Of a DNA stretch of 64,000 nucleotides, positions 44,742 to 52,047 are shown piece by piece. The stretch is from a virus. A program made the translations under genes and the position numbers. The stretch lies in the IMG/VR virus record IMGVR_UViG_3300042553_000326, positions 1 to 64,000 of that record; one strand, given 5' to 3'. How positions within the stretch are numbered: position 1 is the first letter of the stretch; each line of letters opens with the position of its first letter. Below the pieces are notes generated by a model. It had not been told where the DNA came from. It ran no database searches and saw only the letters and a list, made by a program, of their open reading frames with translations.

Positions 44742-45234
44742 CTTCTTCTTCCCTCAGTAAGGCTTCTACTTCTTCGTAATCTGTTTCGCTAGGATCAATG
44801 ACAAACACATCACCTTCTTGTGTTAACTCAATAGTCAATGGCGGTGGCACATCATCCTTCTTAGCTTCATCCACAGGAATCTTAGCATAACGGTAAGGTA
44901 TTAAGTCGTTAAGTAATTTCTCTTGTGCAGTGGCGAAGCCCATGTGGGCCATCGCTGAATATCCATTCTTCACCTGCTTACCCGTCTCCAGCTCTGCAAC
45001 ATCTTTCATAGCCTGGAGCTCTTCTTGTCTTGTAAGCTGTGCATCAATACGATGATACAGCTGTACCATCTTTTGTATAGGATCGAAGTCTAACTTTGCT
45101 AATGCACGGATAGATTCTCTGGAGTACTTCTTCTTGAAGCCTGGAAGAGGACCACCTCTACGTAAATTAGGTGAGACATTCGGATCAGTTACCCTGGGCA
45201 TTTCATCATCTCTTGAGGCTTTATCGTTAGCCAT
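44710..45234 (-). CDS. terminase small subunit candidate
   Basis: 174 aa, directly before terL and overlapping it. Charged helical centre (FDPIQKMVQLYHRIDAQLTRQEELQ) and acidic C-terminus, like many small terminases. No clear helix-turn-helix was recognised, so the call rests on size and position. First gene of the packaging and assembly block, behind a long non-coding region. Confidence 0.65.
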   Translation of the reverse strand: MANDKASRDDEMPRVTDPNVSPNLRRGGPLPGFKKKYSRESIRALAKLDFDPIQKMVQLYHRIDAQLTRQEELQAMKDVAELETGKQVKNGYSAMAHMGFATAQEKLLNDLIPYRYAKIPVDEAKKDDVPPPLTIELTQEGDVFVIDPSETDYEEVEALLREEEDVNPSAPHPE

Positions 45235-45823
45235 ATTGTATCCCGTAAATAAACTTCGAAAACTAATGCGGTATCAAGTACTTACACCGAAACCGATAAG
45301 AAAATCGCTCGCGCTTTCTATATAGCGCCTTCATTAAGATAACACTTTAAGCATTCGTATTTGCTAATGCTGTGTTCAATGTAGTACTCTGCAATTTAAA
45401 CCTACCTATTTACCTTCTCATTGATTTCTCATTTTCAATATAGGGTTACTATACAAGGTACTTATACATAACTCCCCTTGAGTTATCTAATGCTGTAGGT
45501 TAAAGCATTAGTTATTCTATATTGTTAAATACATAGGTTATTAATACATATTATTATTAATAAAGAAGTATAATAAAGAAGGGGCTTACATTGGTAGACG
45601 AATGCATTAAGCTACATCTGTATTATACCTACATATACCTTCTTCTTAATAGATACATACATACATACAGACGTCTGTAGCGATTAATACAGGGGGAGCG
45701 GTAATGGGTTAATTTAACAGTTTCGCGATAGAAAATAATTGTGTAAATCTTGAACTTTGGAAAATTAAACCTTTAAGTAATCTTGTGGCATTTCGAATCA
45801 AAAAAAAAAAAAAAAAAAAAAAA
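45235..45823. other. AT-rich non-coding region upstream of the packaging genes
   Basis: About 590 bp without a supported gene. It holds a CTAATGC/GCATTAG hairpin (45489-45513), an AT-rich stretch with short repeats (TAATACATA, ATTATTATTAATAA at 45530-45580), a minus-strand TATAAT (about 45620), tandem TACA/ATAC repeats (45648-45668), a perfect 12-bp palindrome ACAGACGTCTGT (45667-45678) and repeat B. Candidate origin and/or late promoter region. Confidence 0.7.
45674..45725 (-). repeat. intergenic repeat, copy B (upstream of terminase operon)
   Basis: Match of copy A at 16864-16916 with few differences. On the minus strand CGAAACTGTTAAATTA is followed by TTACCGCTCCCC and the CTGTA...TACAG inverted repeat. 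Similarity fades into GATAGAA beyond the block. Confidence 0.8.
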
Positions 45824-45824
45824 G
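45800..45824. repeat. 25-nt poly(A) tract
   Basis: Run of 25 A on the plus strand, immediately beyond the terminator hairpin at 45829-45873, so it forms a 25-U tract on the minus-strand transcript. Confidence 0.9.
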
Positions 45825-45828
45825 TTGG

Positions 45829-45873
45829 AGAGACCCTTACCCAGTACCCGAAGGCACCAGATAAGGATCTCTC
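45829..45873 (-). terminator. strong Rho-independent terminator with 25-U tract
   Basis: Long interrupted stem (GAGAGA/TCTCTC and CTTA/TAAG, inner part with a UUCG-type apex) overlapping the stop codon at 45872 and followed after 4 nt by 25 U. It ends the right-hand operon. Confidence 0.85.
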
Positions 45874-46309
45874 ACAGGTGTATTACCTTGTCGATTGAAT
45901 CTATCAGAGTGTACAACCTCTGAGTTTCCTCTGTGAAGATACCAAGTCGTTCTTTTCCTTCTTCACCTAGTCTTGTGTAATCCAGGACGAGTCTCTCGTA
46001 GCGCAGAAGATCGAACTTGACACTTGACCTACATGATTCTACCAGGTTTCGTAACTTTGTATTCTCTACGATAAGCTCAGAATTGCGAATACATTGCCTG
46101 CCAAATTCACCTGCCAGTTGCTTGTTCTCGGCTTCGAGGGCGGCGAGTTGCTCCTTCAGTTCATTTCTCAGCCTCTTATACTCGGAGTGATCGAATGTAG
46201 AGGCTTCCTTCAGCCGATTCACCTGCATACGAAGTGACTTAATCTCGTACTTCCAGGAGCCATCTGCTAAGGCTTCAAACTCTTGTTCAGTCATATTGTG
46301 GTCCTCCAT
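45872..46309 (-). CDS. coiled-coil hypothetical protein
   Basis: 145 aa from ATG 46309, which shares an A with the upstream stop (TAATG) and has AGAAGGAG upstream. Almost entirely alpha-helical, with heptad-like Leu spacing (LKEQLAALEAENKQLAGEF, NSELIVENTKLRNLVE). No known family. Last gene of its operon. Confidence 0.75.
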   Translation of the reverse strand: MEDHNMTEQEFEALADGSWKYEIKSLRMQVNRLKEASTFDHSEYKRLRNELKEQLAALEAENKQLAGEFGRQCIRNSELIVENTKLRNLVESCRSSVKFDLLRYERLVLDYTRLGEEGKERLGIFTEETQRLYTLIDSIDKVIHL

Positions 46310-46560
46310 TATTTCTCCTTCTTCACCCACAGGCTGTCGAAGCAGATTCGCATCATCCATCGAACAAACCAATTAGGCTCTCCACCCTTACGCGGTGTAT
46401 ACATCAGACCTGGACCACCTGGCCTGTTGCCAAATAGGTAGCAAGACCATTCAGACGACTCTTGGATATATAGCTTAAACTTCTGTGAATCTTTGACGGC
46501 GAAGTTAGAAGAGTCTATAGTTTTGGTACTGCCGCTCGTCTCGAAGCTTTCATCACTCAC
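46309..46560 (-). CDS. hypothetical protein, 83 aa
   Basis: Contains a Gly/Pro-rich stretch (FGNRPGGPGLMYTPRKGG) and a Trp-rich C-terminal helix (PNWFVRWMMRICFDSLWVKKEK) that could be membrane-associated. Coupled to its neighbours by overlapping start/stop codons. Function unknown. Confidence 0.7.
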   Translation of the reverse strand: MSDESFETSGSTKTIDSSNFAVKDSQKFKLYIQESSEWSCYLFGNRPGGPGLMYTPRKGGEPNWFVRWMMRICFDSLWVKKEK

Positions 46561-46823
46561 GTACTGACCTCCGAGAGTTTACCATTAGCGGCGATACCTT
46601 TAACAATAAGACATTTGTAATCATTGTCGATTCTCCCAAATAGCTTCTTAATGATTCTATGGTAGAGACTGCCGTTTACTACGATACAAACATGGTCCTC
46701 TTTGAACTCCACACATTGCTCAAGTGTGAGCTTACCCTCCATTACCATAGCGTTAACAGTAGCCTCCATCGCCATAGAAGCAAGCTTATCAATCTCCTCA
46801 CCTTCAATCGATATGTGTCGCAT
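46557..46823 (-). CDS. hypothetical protein, 88 aa
   Basis: Start placed at ATG 46823 (TAATG overlap with the upstream stop, GAGGAA upstream) rather than 46850. MRHISIEGEEIDKLASMAME...; mixed alpha/beta protein, no motif recognised. Part of a tightly overlapping operon. Confidence 0.7.
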   Translation of the reverse strand: MRHISIEGEEIDKLASMAMEATVNAMVMEGKLTLEQCVEFKEDHVCIVVNGSLYHRIIKKLFGRIDNDYKCLIVKGIAANGKLSEVST

Positions 46824-47011
46824 TATGTGTTCCTCATAAGTAGAAACCATTTAATGATAGCATCAACAACTTCCTTCTGCTCATCTTCGAGTGGAACCTT
46901 TACACCACGAACGTAAAAGCCATCAGGCGCTATCTTAAGCATCTCTGTGTTGTTAGGTGGCGATTTAAATACGATTACACCTTCCTGTGTCCTACTAGGC
47001 CCAATACTCAT
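46823..47011 (-). CDS. hypothetical protein, 62 aa
   Basis: Start at ATG 47011 (MSIGPSRTQEG) because GGAG lies 6 nt upstream; an alternative ATG at 47023 overlaps the previous gene. Has a short beta-rich segment (LKIAPDGFYVRGVKVP) resembling small phage proteins with 'DGFYVRG' loops. Function unknown. Confidence 0.65.
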   Translation of the reverse strand: MSIGPSRTQEGVIVFKSPPNNTEMLKIAPDGFYVRGVKVPLEDEQKEVVDAIIKWFLLMRNT

Positions 47012-47012
47012 T

Positions 47013-47414
47013 TTATTCTCCATCTCGTAATATTAAAGCCTGAAGTTTACAATCCACATTCTCGAAATACAACTCGTTACTGTCCTTATCATACCATGCT
47101 ATAACCTCAGCCATGAATCGATCAAGCTTAATATTCCAACAAATTAAATCATTAAGCTTTTTCTTTGCAGTTTCGTAAGTATCCTCATCGCAGGTGACTC
47201 CGAGATGTGCAGACACAAGAGCTTCATCTACAGTACGCTCCCATACATTACACTTGAGTATAGTCTCTTGCCACAGTCTCCAGGCTAATTGTGTAGCAGG
47301 ATTTGTGTAGGTGTCAGCTCCATTTACATTGTGACCGCGTTCGAAATTCCAGGCACCATTATTGCAAGCCCACGATATAAACTTTTCATGCTCAACTTTA
47401 GTATTGGTCGCCAT
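47013..47414 (-). CDS. hypothetical protein, 133 aa
   Basis: Trp-rich N-terminal half (FISWACNNGAWNFERG, QLAWRLWQETI) and an acidic C-terminus. The W..A..NG..n...G...Y.n..T...W..W pattern is found in short phage accessory proteins; no enzymatic motif. Follows the 47-aa gene with a 1-nt gap. Confidence 0.75.
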   Translation of the reverse strand: MATNTKVEHEKFISWACNNGAWNFERGHNVNGADTYTNPATQLAWRLWQETILKCNVWERTVDEALVSAHLGVTCDEDTYETAKKKLNDLICWNIKLDRFMAEVIAWYDKDSNELYFENVDCKLQALILRDGE

Positions 47415-47415
47415 G

Positions 47416-47559
47416 TTAGAAATTCATCTCAATAAAGTCAAGAAGGTCGCTCATATTCTCAAATACCTTGCTCTGCGGGCGGTCATCAGCAATATACCAC
47501 CTTAGGTTAAACTTTCCAGTTGCTGTCGGTAATACAGTAAGACTAGTCCAATCAAACAT
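47416..47559 (-). CDS. small protein, 47 aa
   Basis: ATG at 47559 preceded by AAAGGAGAG, TAA at 47416. The product MFDWTSLTVLPTATGKFNLR... reads as a compact alpha/beta peptide. It is the first gene of the operon that ends at 45872. Found by reading the gap; no homology claimed. Confidence 0.7.
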   Translation of the reverse strand: MFDWTSLTVLPTATGKFNLRWYIADDRPQSKVFENMSDLLDFIEMNF

Positions 47560-47587
47560 TTACTCTCTCCTTTGTGAAATTTTATAG

Positions 47588-47611
47588 GTACTCTCTGTTG
47601 CCAAAGAGTAC
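47588..47611 (-). terminator. possible terminator hairpin
   Basis: GTACTCT/AGAGTAC stem with a 10-nt loop just after the stop at 47621; the downstream tail CTATAAAATTT is a poor U-tract, so this may be an attenuator or mRNA-end structure. Confidence 0.45.
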
Positions 47612-47620
47612 ACTAAAACA

Positions 47621-48604
47621 TCACTTAAGTCGAATGCCCTCGATATAGGATAAATCAAGTGCCTTCTGCGTCTTCACATTCTCTTTACCATACAGTGTTT
47701 GCATAGCAGATGAGATAGCATGCTGTAGTGACGACGGTGTCATCTCATAATCGGCTACAATGTGCTGCCTTGTTTCACCTACATTCATATCCTTGACAAG
47801 ACTACTCCAGAATTCCTTACTACGACGCTGAGGTGTCTTCTCTTCTTGCGGGCGTGATAGGTTAATGTTAATAGCTTTAAGTTCAGCTAGAATCTCATTC
47901 AGCAGCATATGAGTGACTTCAACTGACTCCACTATCTTAGGTTTCTCAGCTTCAATGCTCGGCTTCGGCGGTTCAACTTTAATAGACTTCATAGTGATAG
48001 TTCCCTTCTTTGGATTAGGAATTACAGGTTGTTTGACTTTGATAGGCCGGGGCACATAATAGATAATGTTAGGTGCCTTACCCTTCTGTTCGATCTCAGA
48101 GTTGTTCACTAGGTACCGGAGATAGTCGTCGAAGTGTGAATTATCATTAAACCTAAGCTTTGCGTTAATTGCGGCTTCTAACAGCTTTCTCCTGGTCATC
48201 CCATGTGCAGACTTGCTAAGTAATGCTTTCAGTTCACCCATAGAGTTCTTAAGTTTAGTGGCCTCATCGCTGTCGTCATTCTCTATATCTAGCTGATAGA
48301 ATTGCTTACAAGCATAGCAATAACCTGTATAATCAGCGTAGAGTTCGAGTGAGTTTGGATTACCACATTTACATGGCCGATTCCGAGATATGACCTTTCC
48401 TTTTTTAAGTTCACGTTCCATGACTCTTCGGATATCTCGCTTAAGCATATCTATGTAATGGATATCACTAGATGTTTTAGAAACAGTAATAAGATCACCT
48501 CGTGGCGATGACAGTTTGAGATGCTTAGTACCATTCTCGAGAGTCCAACCACATTTTAACAATGGTGCAATTACTGCATCAGCTTCTTTATCCTGTGTCA
48601 ACAT
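47621..48604 (-). CDS. zinc-ribbon protein with HicA-like N-terminal segment
   Basis: 327 aa from ATG 48604 (GAGGGGA upstream). Residues ~12-60 (LLKCGWTLENGTKHLKLSSPRGDLITVSK) resemble the dsRBD-like fold of HicA-type proteins. Residues 77-100 hold a C-x-C-x16-C-x2-C zinc ribbon (CKCG ... CYAC). The middle and C-terminus (170-327) include Pro/Lys linkers and a helical region. Probably a nucleic-acid-binding regulator; the exact role is unknown. It begins a transcription unit just after a terminator and T-tract. Confidence 0.65.
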   Translation of the reverse strand: MLTQDKEADAVIAPLLKCGWTLENGTKHLKLSSPRGDLITVSKTSSDIHYIDMLKRDIRRVMERELKKGKVISRNRPCKCGNPNSLELYADYTGYCYACKQFYQLDIENDDSDEATKLKNSMGELKALLSKSAHGMTRRKLLEAAINAKLRFNDNSHFDDYLRYLVNNSEIEQKGKAPNIIYYVPRPIKVKQPVIPNPKKGTITMKSIKVEPPKPSIEAEKPKIVESVEVTHMLLNEILAELKAININLSRPQEEKTPQRRSKEFWSSLVKDMNVGETRQHIVADYEMTPSSLQHAISSAMQTLYGKENVKTQKALDLSYIEGIRLK

Positions 48605-48623
48605 CTGTAGTCCCCTCTTGCTC

Positions 48624-48643
48624 AAAAAAAAAAAAAAAAAAAA
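48624..48643. repeat. 20-nt poly(A) tract
   Basis: Run of 20 A on the plus strand, 13 nt beyond the hairpin at 48657-48674 and just before the ribosome binding site of the gene starting at 48604. Confidence 0.9.
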
Positions 48644-48656
48644 TTATTTAACAAAT

Positions 48657-48674
48657 AACGCCCCGGAGGGCGCT
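48657..48674 (-). terminator. Rho-independent terminator
   Basis: 7-bp GC-rich stem (AGCGCCC/GGGCGTT) with TCCG loop, followed by TATTTGTTAAATAATTT and a 20-T run on the minus strand. Confidence 0.7.
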
Positions 48675-48953
48675 ATGAAACAGACAACCCAAATTACACT
48701 CAAGGGTGCACAGCCACATGTTCTGATCTCAATCTGCGTTTCACTTAGTTAGCGCATCATGCGTCTCACATTACAGGCCTCTCGAATGTAATCCAGGTTG
48801 CCGACTCTAGTATTTCCTGTAGCCCAGGACCATACTGAAATCAACAGCTTGCACTATCATACCTGCTGTCAGAGGTAAGTAGTACCGTACAGTTCTGACG
48901 CTTTGACATGCGTCCCCTCCTCCATGCAAGACTGTAGGCTCGCTGGCAGTAAA

Positions 48954-49292
48954 TCATTCCCTTACAGCATTATTTGAATCAGTGTGTCCTTCAGGAAGAG
49001 ATACACCCCAGATCTGCTCTGCATCAAGAAACACAGACTGTGGGTGATCGTCAATCCAGACGTTAGGCTGAATGCCTATATTCTTCATGTACTGTTTCTT
49101 AGCTGTACGTGAGGAATAAAACACATTCTCTTCACCGATGTAGCTTTCTAAGGTCTTGTCAATGCCTTCAGATTTATACCGCATTGTTACGACCACAACC
49201 CTATGTCCACGAGATTCTGCAGATGTTATAAATACCATCCACATACCAGGATCCTCTGTGTACGTCCCGTCATAATCCAAAGCTATGATCAA
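48954..49292 (-). CDS. HAD-like phosphatase
   Basis: 112 aa. The TTG start at 49292 is supported by GGAGGA 6 nt upstream and by overlap with the preceding stop (TTGA). Motif I LDYDGT (nucleophile Asp6, Asp8), a Thr-containing VVTMRY motif II, a Lys around 69 and an acidic WIDDHPQ (about 79-85) match small HAD hydrolases. The substrate is unknown; phage relatives include nucleotidases and 5'(3')-deoxyribonucleotidase-like proteins. Confidence 0.8.
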   Translation of the reverse strand: MIIALDYDGTYTEDPGMWMVFITSAESRGHRVVVVTMRYKSEGIDKTLESYIGEENVFYSSRTAKKQYMKNIGIQPNVWIDDHPQSVFLDAEQIWGVSLPEGHTDSNNAVRE

Positions 49293-49459
49293 GATTTTCC
49301 TCCGTTAATACTGACAAGAATAAGCCTTGCATCCTTAAATTCTTTCTTAAGGTGCTCGTAGAAGAGTGTCATACAAGAGACCTCTTCATTTACCACGTAC
49401 TGCTGATCTCTCAGATTATTACCACGTTTCTGATAAATGTAGATCTTGTTGATTGACAC
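49289..49459 (-). CDS. small protein, 56 aa, GTG start
   Basis: GTG at 49459 with AAAAGGAGAAG upstream; the stop TGA overlaps the TTG start of the HAD gene, indicating translational coupling. VSINKIYIYQKRGNNLRD..., mixed alpha/beta. Follows tRNA-Arg by 19 nt. Function unknown. Confidence 0.7.
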   Translation of the reverse strand: MSINKIYIYQKRGNNLRDQQYVVNEEVSCMTLFYEHLKKEFKDARLILVSINGGKS

Positions 49460-49478
49460 TTGCTTCTCCTTTTAAATG

Positions 49479-49555
49479 TGGTCTCTCGAGATGGAATCGA
49501 ACCATCGACCAACCGCTTAGAAGGCGGTTACTCTTATCCGCTGAGCTATCGAGAG
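49479..49555 (-). tRNA. tRNA-Arg (anticodon TCT)
   Basis: Complete cloverleaf: acceptor CTCTCGA/TCGAGAG, D-arm after TAGCTC, anticodon stem ACCGC/GCGGT with loop CTTCTAA, TTCGATT T-loop. The 3' CCA is encoded. Ten bases at its 5' end lie within the last codons of the HNH endonuclease gene. Confidence 0.95.
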
Positions 49556-50013
49556 TATACTGTATATTTATCGATAAGATTGTTGTCTACTGCAGACTGC
49601 ATTTCTTCTGACAACCCGTCTAACTGGGCCTTTCTAGAAAATTTACCACTACAACTCCTAGAACAGAATACACCGTATTTCTTAACGGCTGTTTGAAATG
49701 CCTGTCTGTAGCTACGTTCGAATACGCATTTGCACTGTGGGCACTCTAATAAACAAGTCAAGACACCCTGCTCATAACCATGCATTCTCATATGCTCGAT
49801 GCGATCCATAACCTGAAGATTATCTACACTATTATCCCGCTTGTCATGATTTTTATGATGCACAATCTCTTCGGACGTAAGTAATCTGCCTAATTTATTT
49901 TCCATAATGATTCTGTGGTGAAACACATAGCCTAACACAGTAGCATTTGGGTGGTCCGGCACTTTAGCGTAAATATAGTCGCCTTTTGAGACAATACCTT
50001 GTATTATCCACAT
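49546..50013 (-). CDS. HNH homing-type endonuclease
   Basis: 155 aa. HHRIIMENKLGR and IVHHKNHDKRDNSVDNL (about 33-66) are the HNH catalytic region, and a C-terminal zinc-ribbon-like C-x2-C...C-x3-C (CPQCKC, FCSRSCSGKF) follows. Free-standing selfish endonucleases of this type spread among phage genomes. Its end overlaps tRNA-Arg, which suggests insertion beside the tRNA gene. Confidence 0.88.
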   Translation of the reverse strand: MWIIQGIVSKGDYIYAKVPDHPNATVLGYVFHHRIIMENKLGRLLTSEEIVHHKNHDKRDNSVDNLQVMDRIEHMRMHGYEQGVLTCLLECPQCKCVFERSYRQAFQTAVKKYGVFCSRSCSGKFSRKAQLDGLSEEMQSAVDNNLIDKYTVYSR

Positions 50014-50045
50014 AACGATCTCTTTCTGTAAATGGTTAGCGTAAG

Positions 50046-50204
50046 TTAATATTCCTGATAATCTTCAGGGTAAGGCTGTGGTGGACCGCTGTAGAATGGA
50101 TTCTTGTACCACACATCTCTGTCGGACAGTATCCAGGCTAGATCAGGACGATCCCTACCAACATTTAATGCGTATTCCCTGTCCGCTTGCTCTTCAAAGG
50201 ACAT
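50046..50204 (-). CDS. small protein, 52 aa
   Basis: ATG 50204 to TAA 50046, starting 7 nt after the previous stop. MSFEEQADREYALNVGRDRPD...WYKNPFYSGPPQPYPEDYQEY: acidic, with a Tyr/Pro-rich C-terminus. Weak ribosome binding site, so somewhat less certain; the coding pattern and tight packing support it. Confidence 0.6.
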   Translation of the reverse strand: MSFEEQADREYALNVGRDRPDLAWILSDRDVWYKNPFYSGPPQPYPEDYQEY

Positions 50205-50211
50205 ATTTAAT

Positions 50212-50583
50212 CTACTTATAGTAGATAAAGACGCCGTTTCTGGATTTTTGAGAGGTACCTACAACACCTGCCCCGAATACGTCCTTACAGGCGTTCTTAA
50301 CCGCAGTGCCGAAGGCTCTAAGTGGAGTATCTGGTGGGGTGAAGAAGAACATTGACTCACCTGGCGCTAATTTAGCCACCTTGATATTCAACTTCTCCTT
50401 TAAGAAATTATACTGTTCAGCTTTAGGAGTGGGTGCTTTCCTATTCTTAGGGGACGCTCTTTTACTAATTAATTTCAGCGGCTCCTCAACTATTTTTATC
50501 TTGCGCTCAATATCTACCGCGAGCTCCTTCTTCTTAAACTGTCTGTCCATGTACCTTATCTGACTCTCAGTCCTTGCATCCAT
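50212..50583 (-). CDS. hypothetical basic protein, 123 aa
   Basis: Lys/Arg-rich N-terminal half, then a beta-rich C-terminus (AKLAPGESMFFFTPPDTPLRAFGTAVKNACKDVFG...RNGVFIYYK). Possible nucleic-acid-binding protein. Starts directly at the stop of the 63-aa gene. Confidence 0.7.
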   Translation of the reverse strand: MDARTESQIRYMDRQFKKKELAVDIERKIKIVEEPLKLISKRASPKNRKAPTPKAEQYNFLKEKLNIKVAKLAPGESMFFFTPPDTPLRAFGTAVKNACKDVFGAGVVGTSQKSRNGVFIYYK

Positions 50584-50775
50584 TTATTGACCTTGCTCCG
50601 TCTCGATCATAGCATCGTGAATGTACTTATGTTGCGCATTCAATGCTGAACGAATAGAGTCGTTCTCGTTCTCACTAATGAAGATTTCGCCTTTTCGATC
50701 GATCATTGCAATTTCCCAACCAAGCTTACGAATTACTGCAGCTGCTTCTGTTGCGGTTTCAAATTCTTTATCCAT
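50584..50775 (-). CDS. hypothetical protein, 63 aa
   Basis: Acidic alpha/beta protein (MDKEFETATEAAAVIRKLGWEIAMIDRKGEIFIS). AACGGAGAAA precedes the start. Immediately downstream of tRNA-Thr. No family recognised. Confidence 0.7.
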   Translation of the reverse strand: MDKEFETATEAAAVIRKLGWEIAMIDRKGEIFISENENDSIRSALNAQHKYIHDAMIETEQGQ

Positions 50776-50805
50776 TTTTATTTCTCCGTTTGTAATATGT
50801 GGGGG

Positions 50806-50877
50806 TTCCCTATGTCTGGATCAAACAGACGACCTATCGCTTACAAGGCGATTGCTCTGTCACTGAGCTAATAGGGA
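50806..50877 (-). tRNA. tRNA-Thr (anticodon TGT)
   Basis: Acceptor TCCCTAT/ATAGGGA, TAGCTC D-arm, anticodon stem ATCGC/GCGAT with loop CTTGTAA, T-stem GTCTG/CAGAC. Discriminator A; CCA is not encoded (CCC follows). Confidence 0.93.
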
Positions 50878-50959
50878 ATAGATCGGTTAACCTTAAAGCC
50901 GATACCATGCACCGAAAGGTCTGGCATCCGCGATACGTAGGTGTATCACTCCTAAACGG

Positions 50960-51033
50960 TGGCCCCTGTTGGACTCGAACCAACAACCAAAGGATTATGA
51001 GTCCTCTGCTCTCACCAATTGAGCTAAAGGGCC
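50960..51033 (-). tRNA. tRNA with CAT anticodon (Met or Ile2)
   Basis: Acceptor GGCCCTT/AGGGGCC, anticodon loop CTCATAA, canonical GGTTCGAGT T-loop. CCA is not encoded (CCG follows the discriminator A). Elongator Met and lysidine-modified Ile cannot be distinguished by eye; no initiator C-A mismatch at the acceptor end. Confidence 0.93.
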
Positions 51034-51040
51034 GTACTAC

Positions 51041-51259
51041 TTAATCGCGCTGCATGAAGTCGCCAAGAGACATCGACACACCGGCGTAGTTACTGCCACG
51101 ACCCCAGGGAGCATATTTATTACGCTCCAGAGACCTCCAGTCGACACACGAGATGCGAACCTTTCCATGGTACTGCGGAAAGCCCTCTTTGGCATTGGGA
51201 TGCGGGACACAAGCCAGATTGCGCTTCGTCATCTTAACAACCATGTTCGGATTAAACAT
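51041..51259 (-). CDS. hypothetical protein, 72 aa
   Basis: MFNPNMVVKMTKRNLACVPHPNAKEGF...; small, with two Cys and a Trp/Arg-containing middle. Overlaps the upstream gene by 8 nt and ends 7 nt before tRNA-Met. Unknown function. Confidence 0.7.
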   Translation of the reverse strand: MFNPNMVVKMTKRNLACVPHPNAKEGFPQYHGKVRISCVDWRSLERNKYAPWGRGSNYAGVSMSLGDFMQRD

Positions 51260-51455
51260 TTACAGCTCCTTCTGATTTAACGTAACCTCTGATATAGAAC
51301 TTAAGACGTTCTTCATCTTTCTTAAGCTCCGCTTCTGTAGCTCTGAAATCAGGATTCAGTATTGCAAACCCTTTATCCCACAGCTCAGGTGTCATACACA
51401 TTGTTCTGAATATGAAACCCTTATGCACAACAGTGACGCAACGAATACTCGCCAT
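51252..51455 (-). CDS. hypothetical protein, 67 aa
   Basis: ATG at 51455 preceded by AGGAGACTC. MASIRCVTVVHKGFIFRTMCMTPELWDKG..., a short beta-rich start then a charged helix. Overlaps the neighbouring gene by 35 nt. Unknown. Confidence 0.7.
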   Translation of the reverse strand: MASIRCVTVVHKGFIFRTMCMTPELWDKGFAILNPDFRATEAELKKDEERLKFYIRGYVKSEGAVNV

Positions 51456-51711
51456 TTCTGAGTCTCCTGTTAGCCTTCAATTTGCTGAGTTCATGCGTGT
51501 AGACCTCATTCTCAAATATTGCCAAGAGGTCTGCCTTACTACTAAGACCATGCTTCACATTCATAATCCAGGTCTTACCATGAACATGCCTGAAGATGTC
51601 TTTCTCCCACGTTAGTACGTAGTTACCCTCAGCGGTAATACCTAGAATACGATACTCGGTTCCGATGCGATGCTTCTTTTGCGTTGTAAATTTCTTGGTA
51701 TTGATGTCCAC
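51421..51711 (-). CDS. hypothetical protein, 96 aa
   Basis: Beta-rich region RIGTEYRILGITAEGNYVLTWEKDIFRHVHGKTWIMNV followed by a helical Lys/Arg-rich end; resembles small phage proteins with an SH3-like 'G..Y.I.G....G.Y.L....' pattern. No confident family. Confidence 0.65.
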   Translation of the reverse strand: MDINTKKFTTQKKHRIGTEYRILGITAEGNYVLTWEKDIFRHVHGKTWIMNVKHGLSSKADLLAIFENEVYTHELSKLKANRRLRNGEYSLRHCCA

Positions 51712-51738
51712 GGTAATATCCTCATGCGTTAAACTACG

Positions 51739-51942
51739 TTATTTATTAAACCACACAACATGTGTTGCCCAGGAGGGCGTAGCCCACCAGCAACTACTTT
51801 TAGCGTCGTAGAACTCAGAATTGGCAAAGTATCCGACACCGTCGTCTTCCACAAACTCGCCTTCATCTACTGCTTCGCTGAACTCTTCCACAGTGAAGAC
51901 ATCACAATGCTCTTCAGAGGGAATTACACATGGTTTTTCCAT
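51739..51942 (-). CDS. acidic hypothetical protein, 67 aa
   Basis: Very acidic (many Glu/Asp in residues 9-36) with a Trp-rich C-terminus (SSCWWATPSWATHVVWF). Such small acidic proteins can mimic DNA or inhibit host factors, but nothing here shows it. Follows tRNA-Leu by 13 nt. Confidence 0.7.
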   Translation of the reverse strand: MEKPCVIPSEEHCDVFTVEEFSEAVDEGEFVEDDGVGYFANSEFYDAKSSCWWATPSWATHVVWFNK

Positions 51943-51955
51943 AATACTCCTTTAG

Positions 51956-52040
51956 TGGTCCGAGGAACGGGAATCGAACCCGTATAGCTATCGCTGGCAG
52001 ATTTTAAGTCTGCTGTGTCTACCAATTTCACCACCCTCGG
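51956..52040 (-). tRNA. tRNA-Leu (anticodon TAA)
   Basis: Type II tRNA with a long variable arm; acceptor CCGAGGG/TCCTCGG (one G-U), anticodon stem GCAGA/TCTGC with loop CTTAAAA, GGTTCGATT T-loop, encoded 3' CCA. Confidence 0.95.
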
Positions 52041-52047
52041 TAATACA

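Larger units (their letters stand above)
48605..48953. other. 349-bp region without a supported gene
   Basis: Carries the 20-A run (48624-48643), a terminator hairpin (48657-48674), an ATTACA/TGTAAT hairpin (about 48763-48785) and a GTCAGA/TCTGAC hairpin (about 48870-48900). A 22-codon minus-strand frame with an excellent SD (GGAGGAGGGG; ATG about 48911) is present but too short to call. Could be a structured RNA. Confidence 0.5.

Noticed and set aside
45684-45700. T7-promoter-like TAATACAGGGGGAG on the plus strand in repeats A and B
   Set aside because: Only TAATAC and the G-run resemble the T7 consensus, and it would transcribe away from all genes. The block is better treated as a repeat of unknown role.
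48516-48752. Plus-strand 78-codon frame including a Lys run
   Set aside because: It reads through the 20-A run and a terminator and lies antisense to the gene at 47621..48604.
48890-48911. 22-codon frame with a strong SD in the 48.6-48.95 kb gap
   Set aside because: Too short and without conserved features to call a gene; kept as a note in the region entry.
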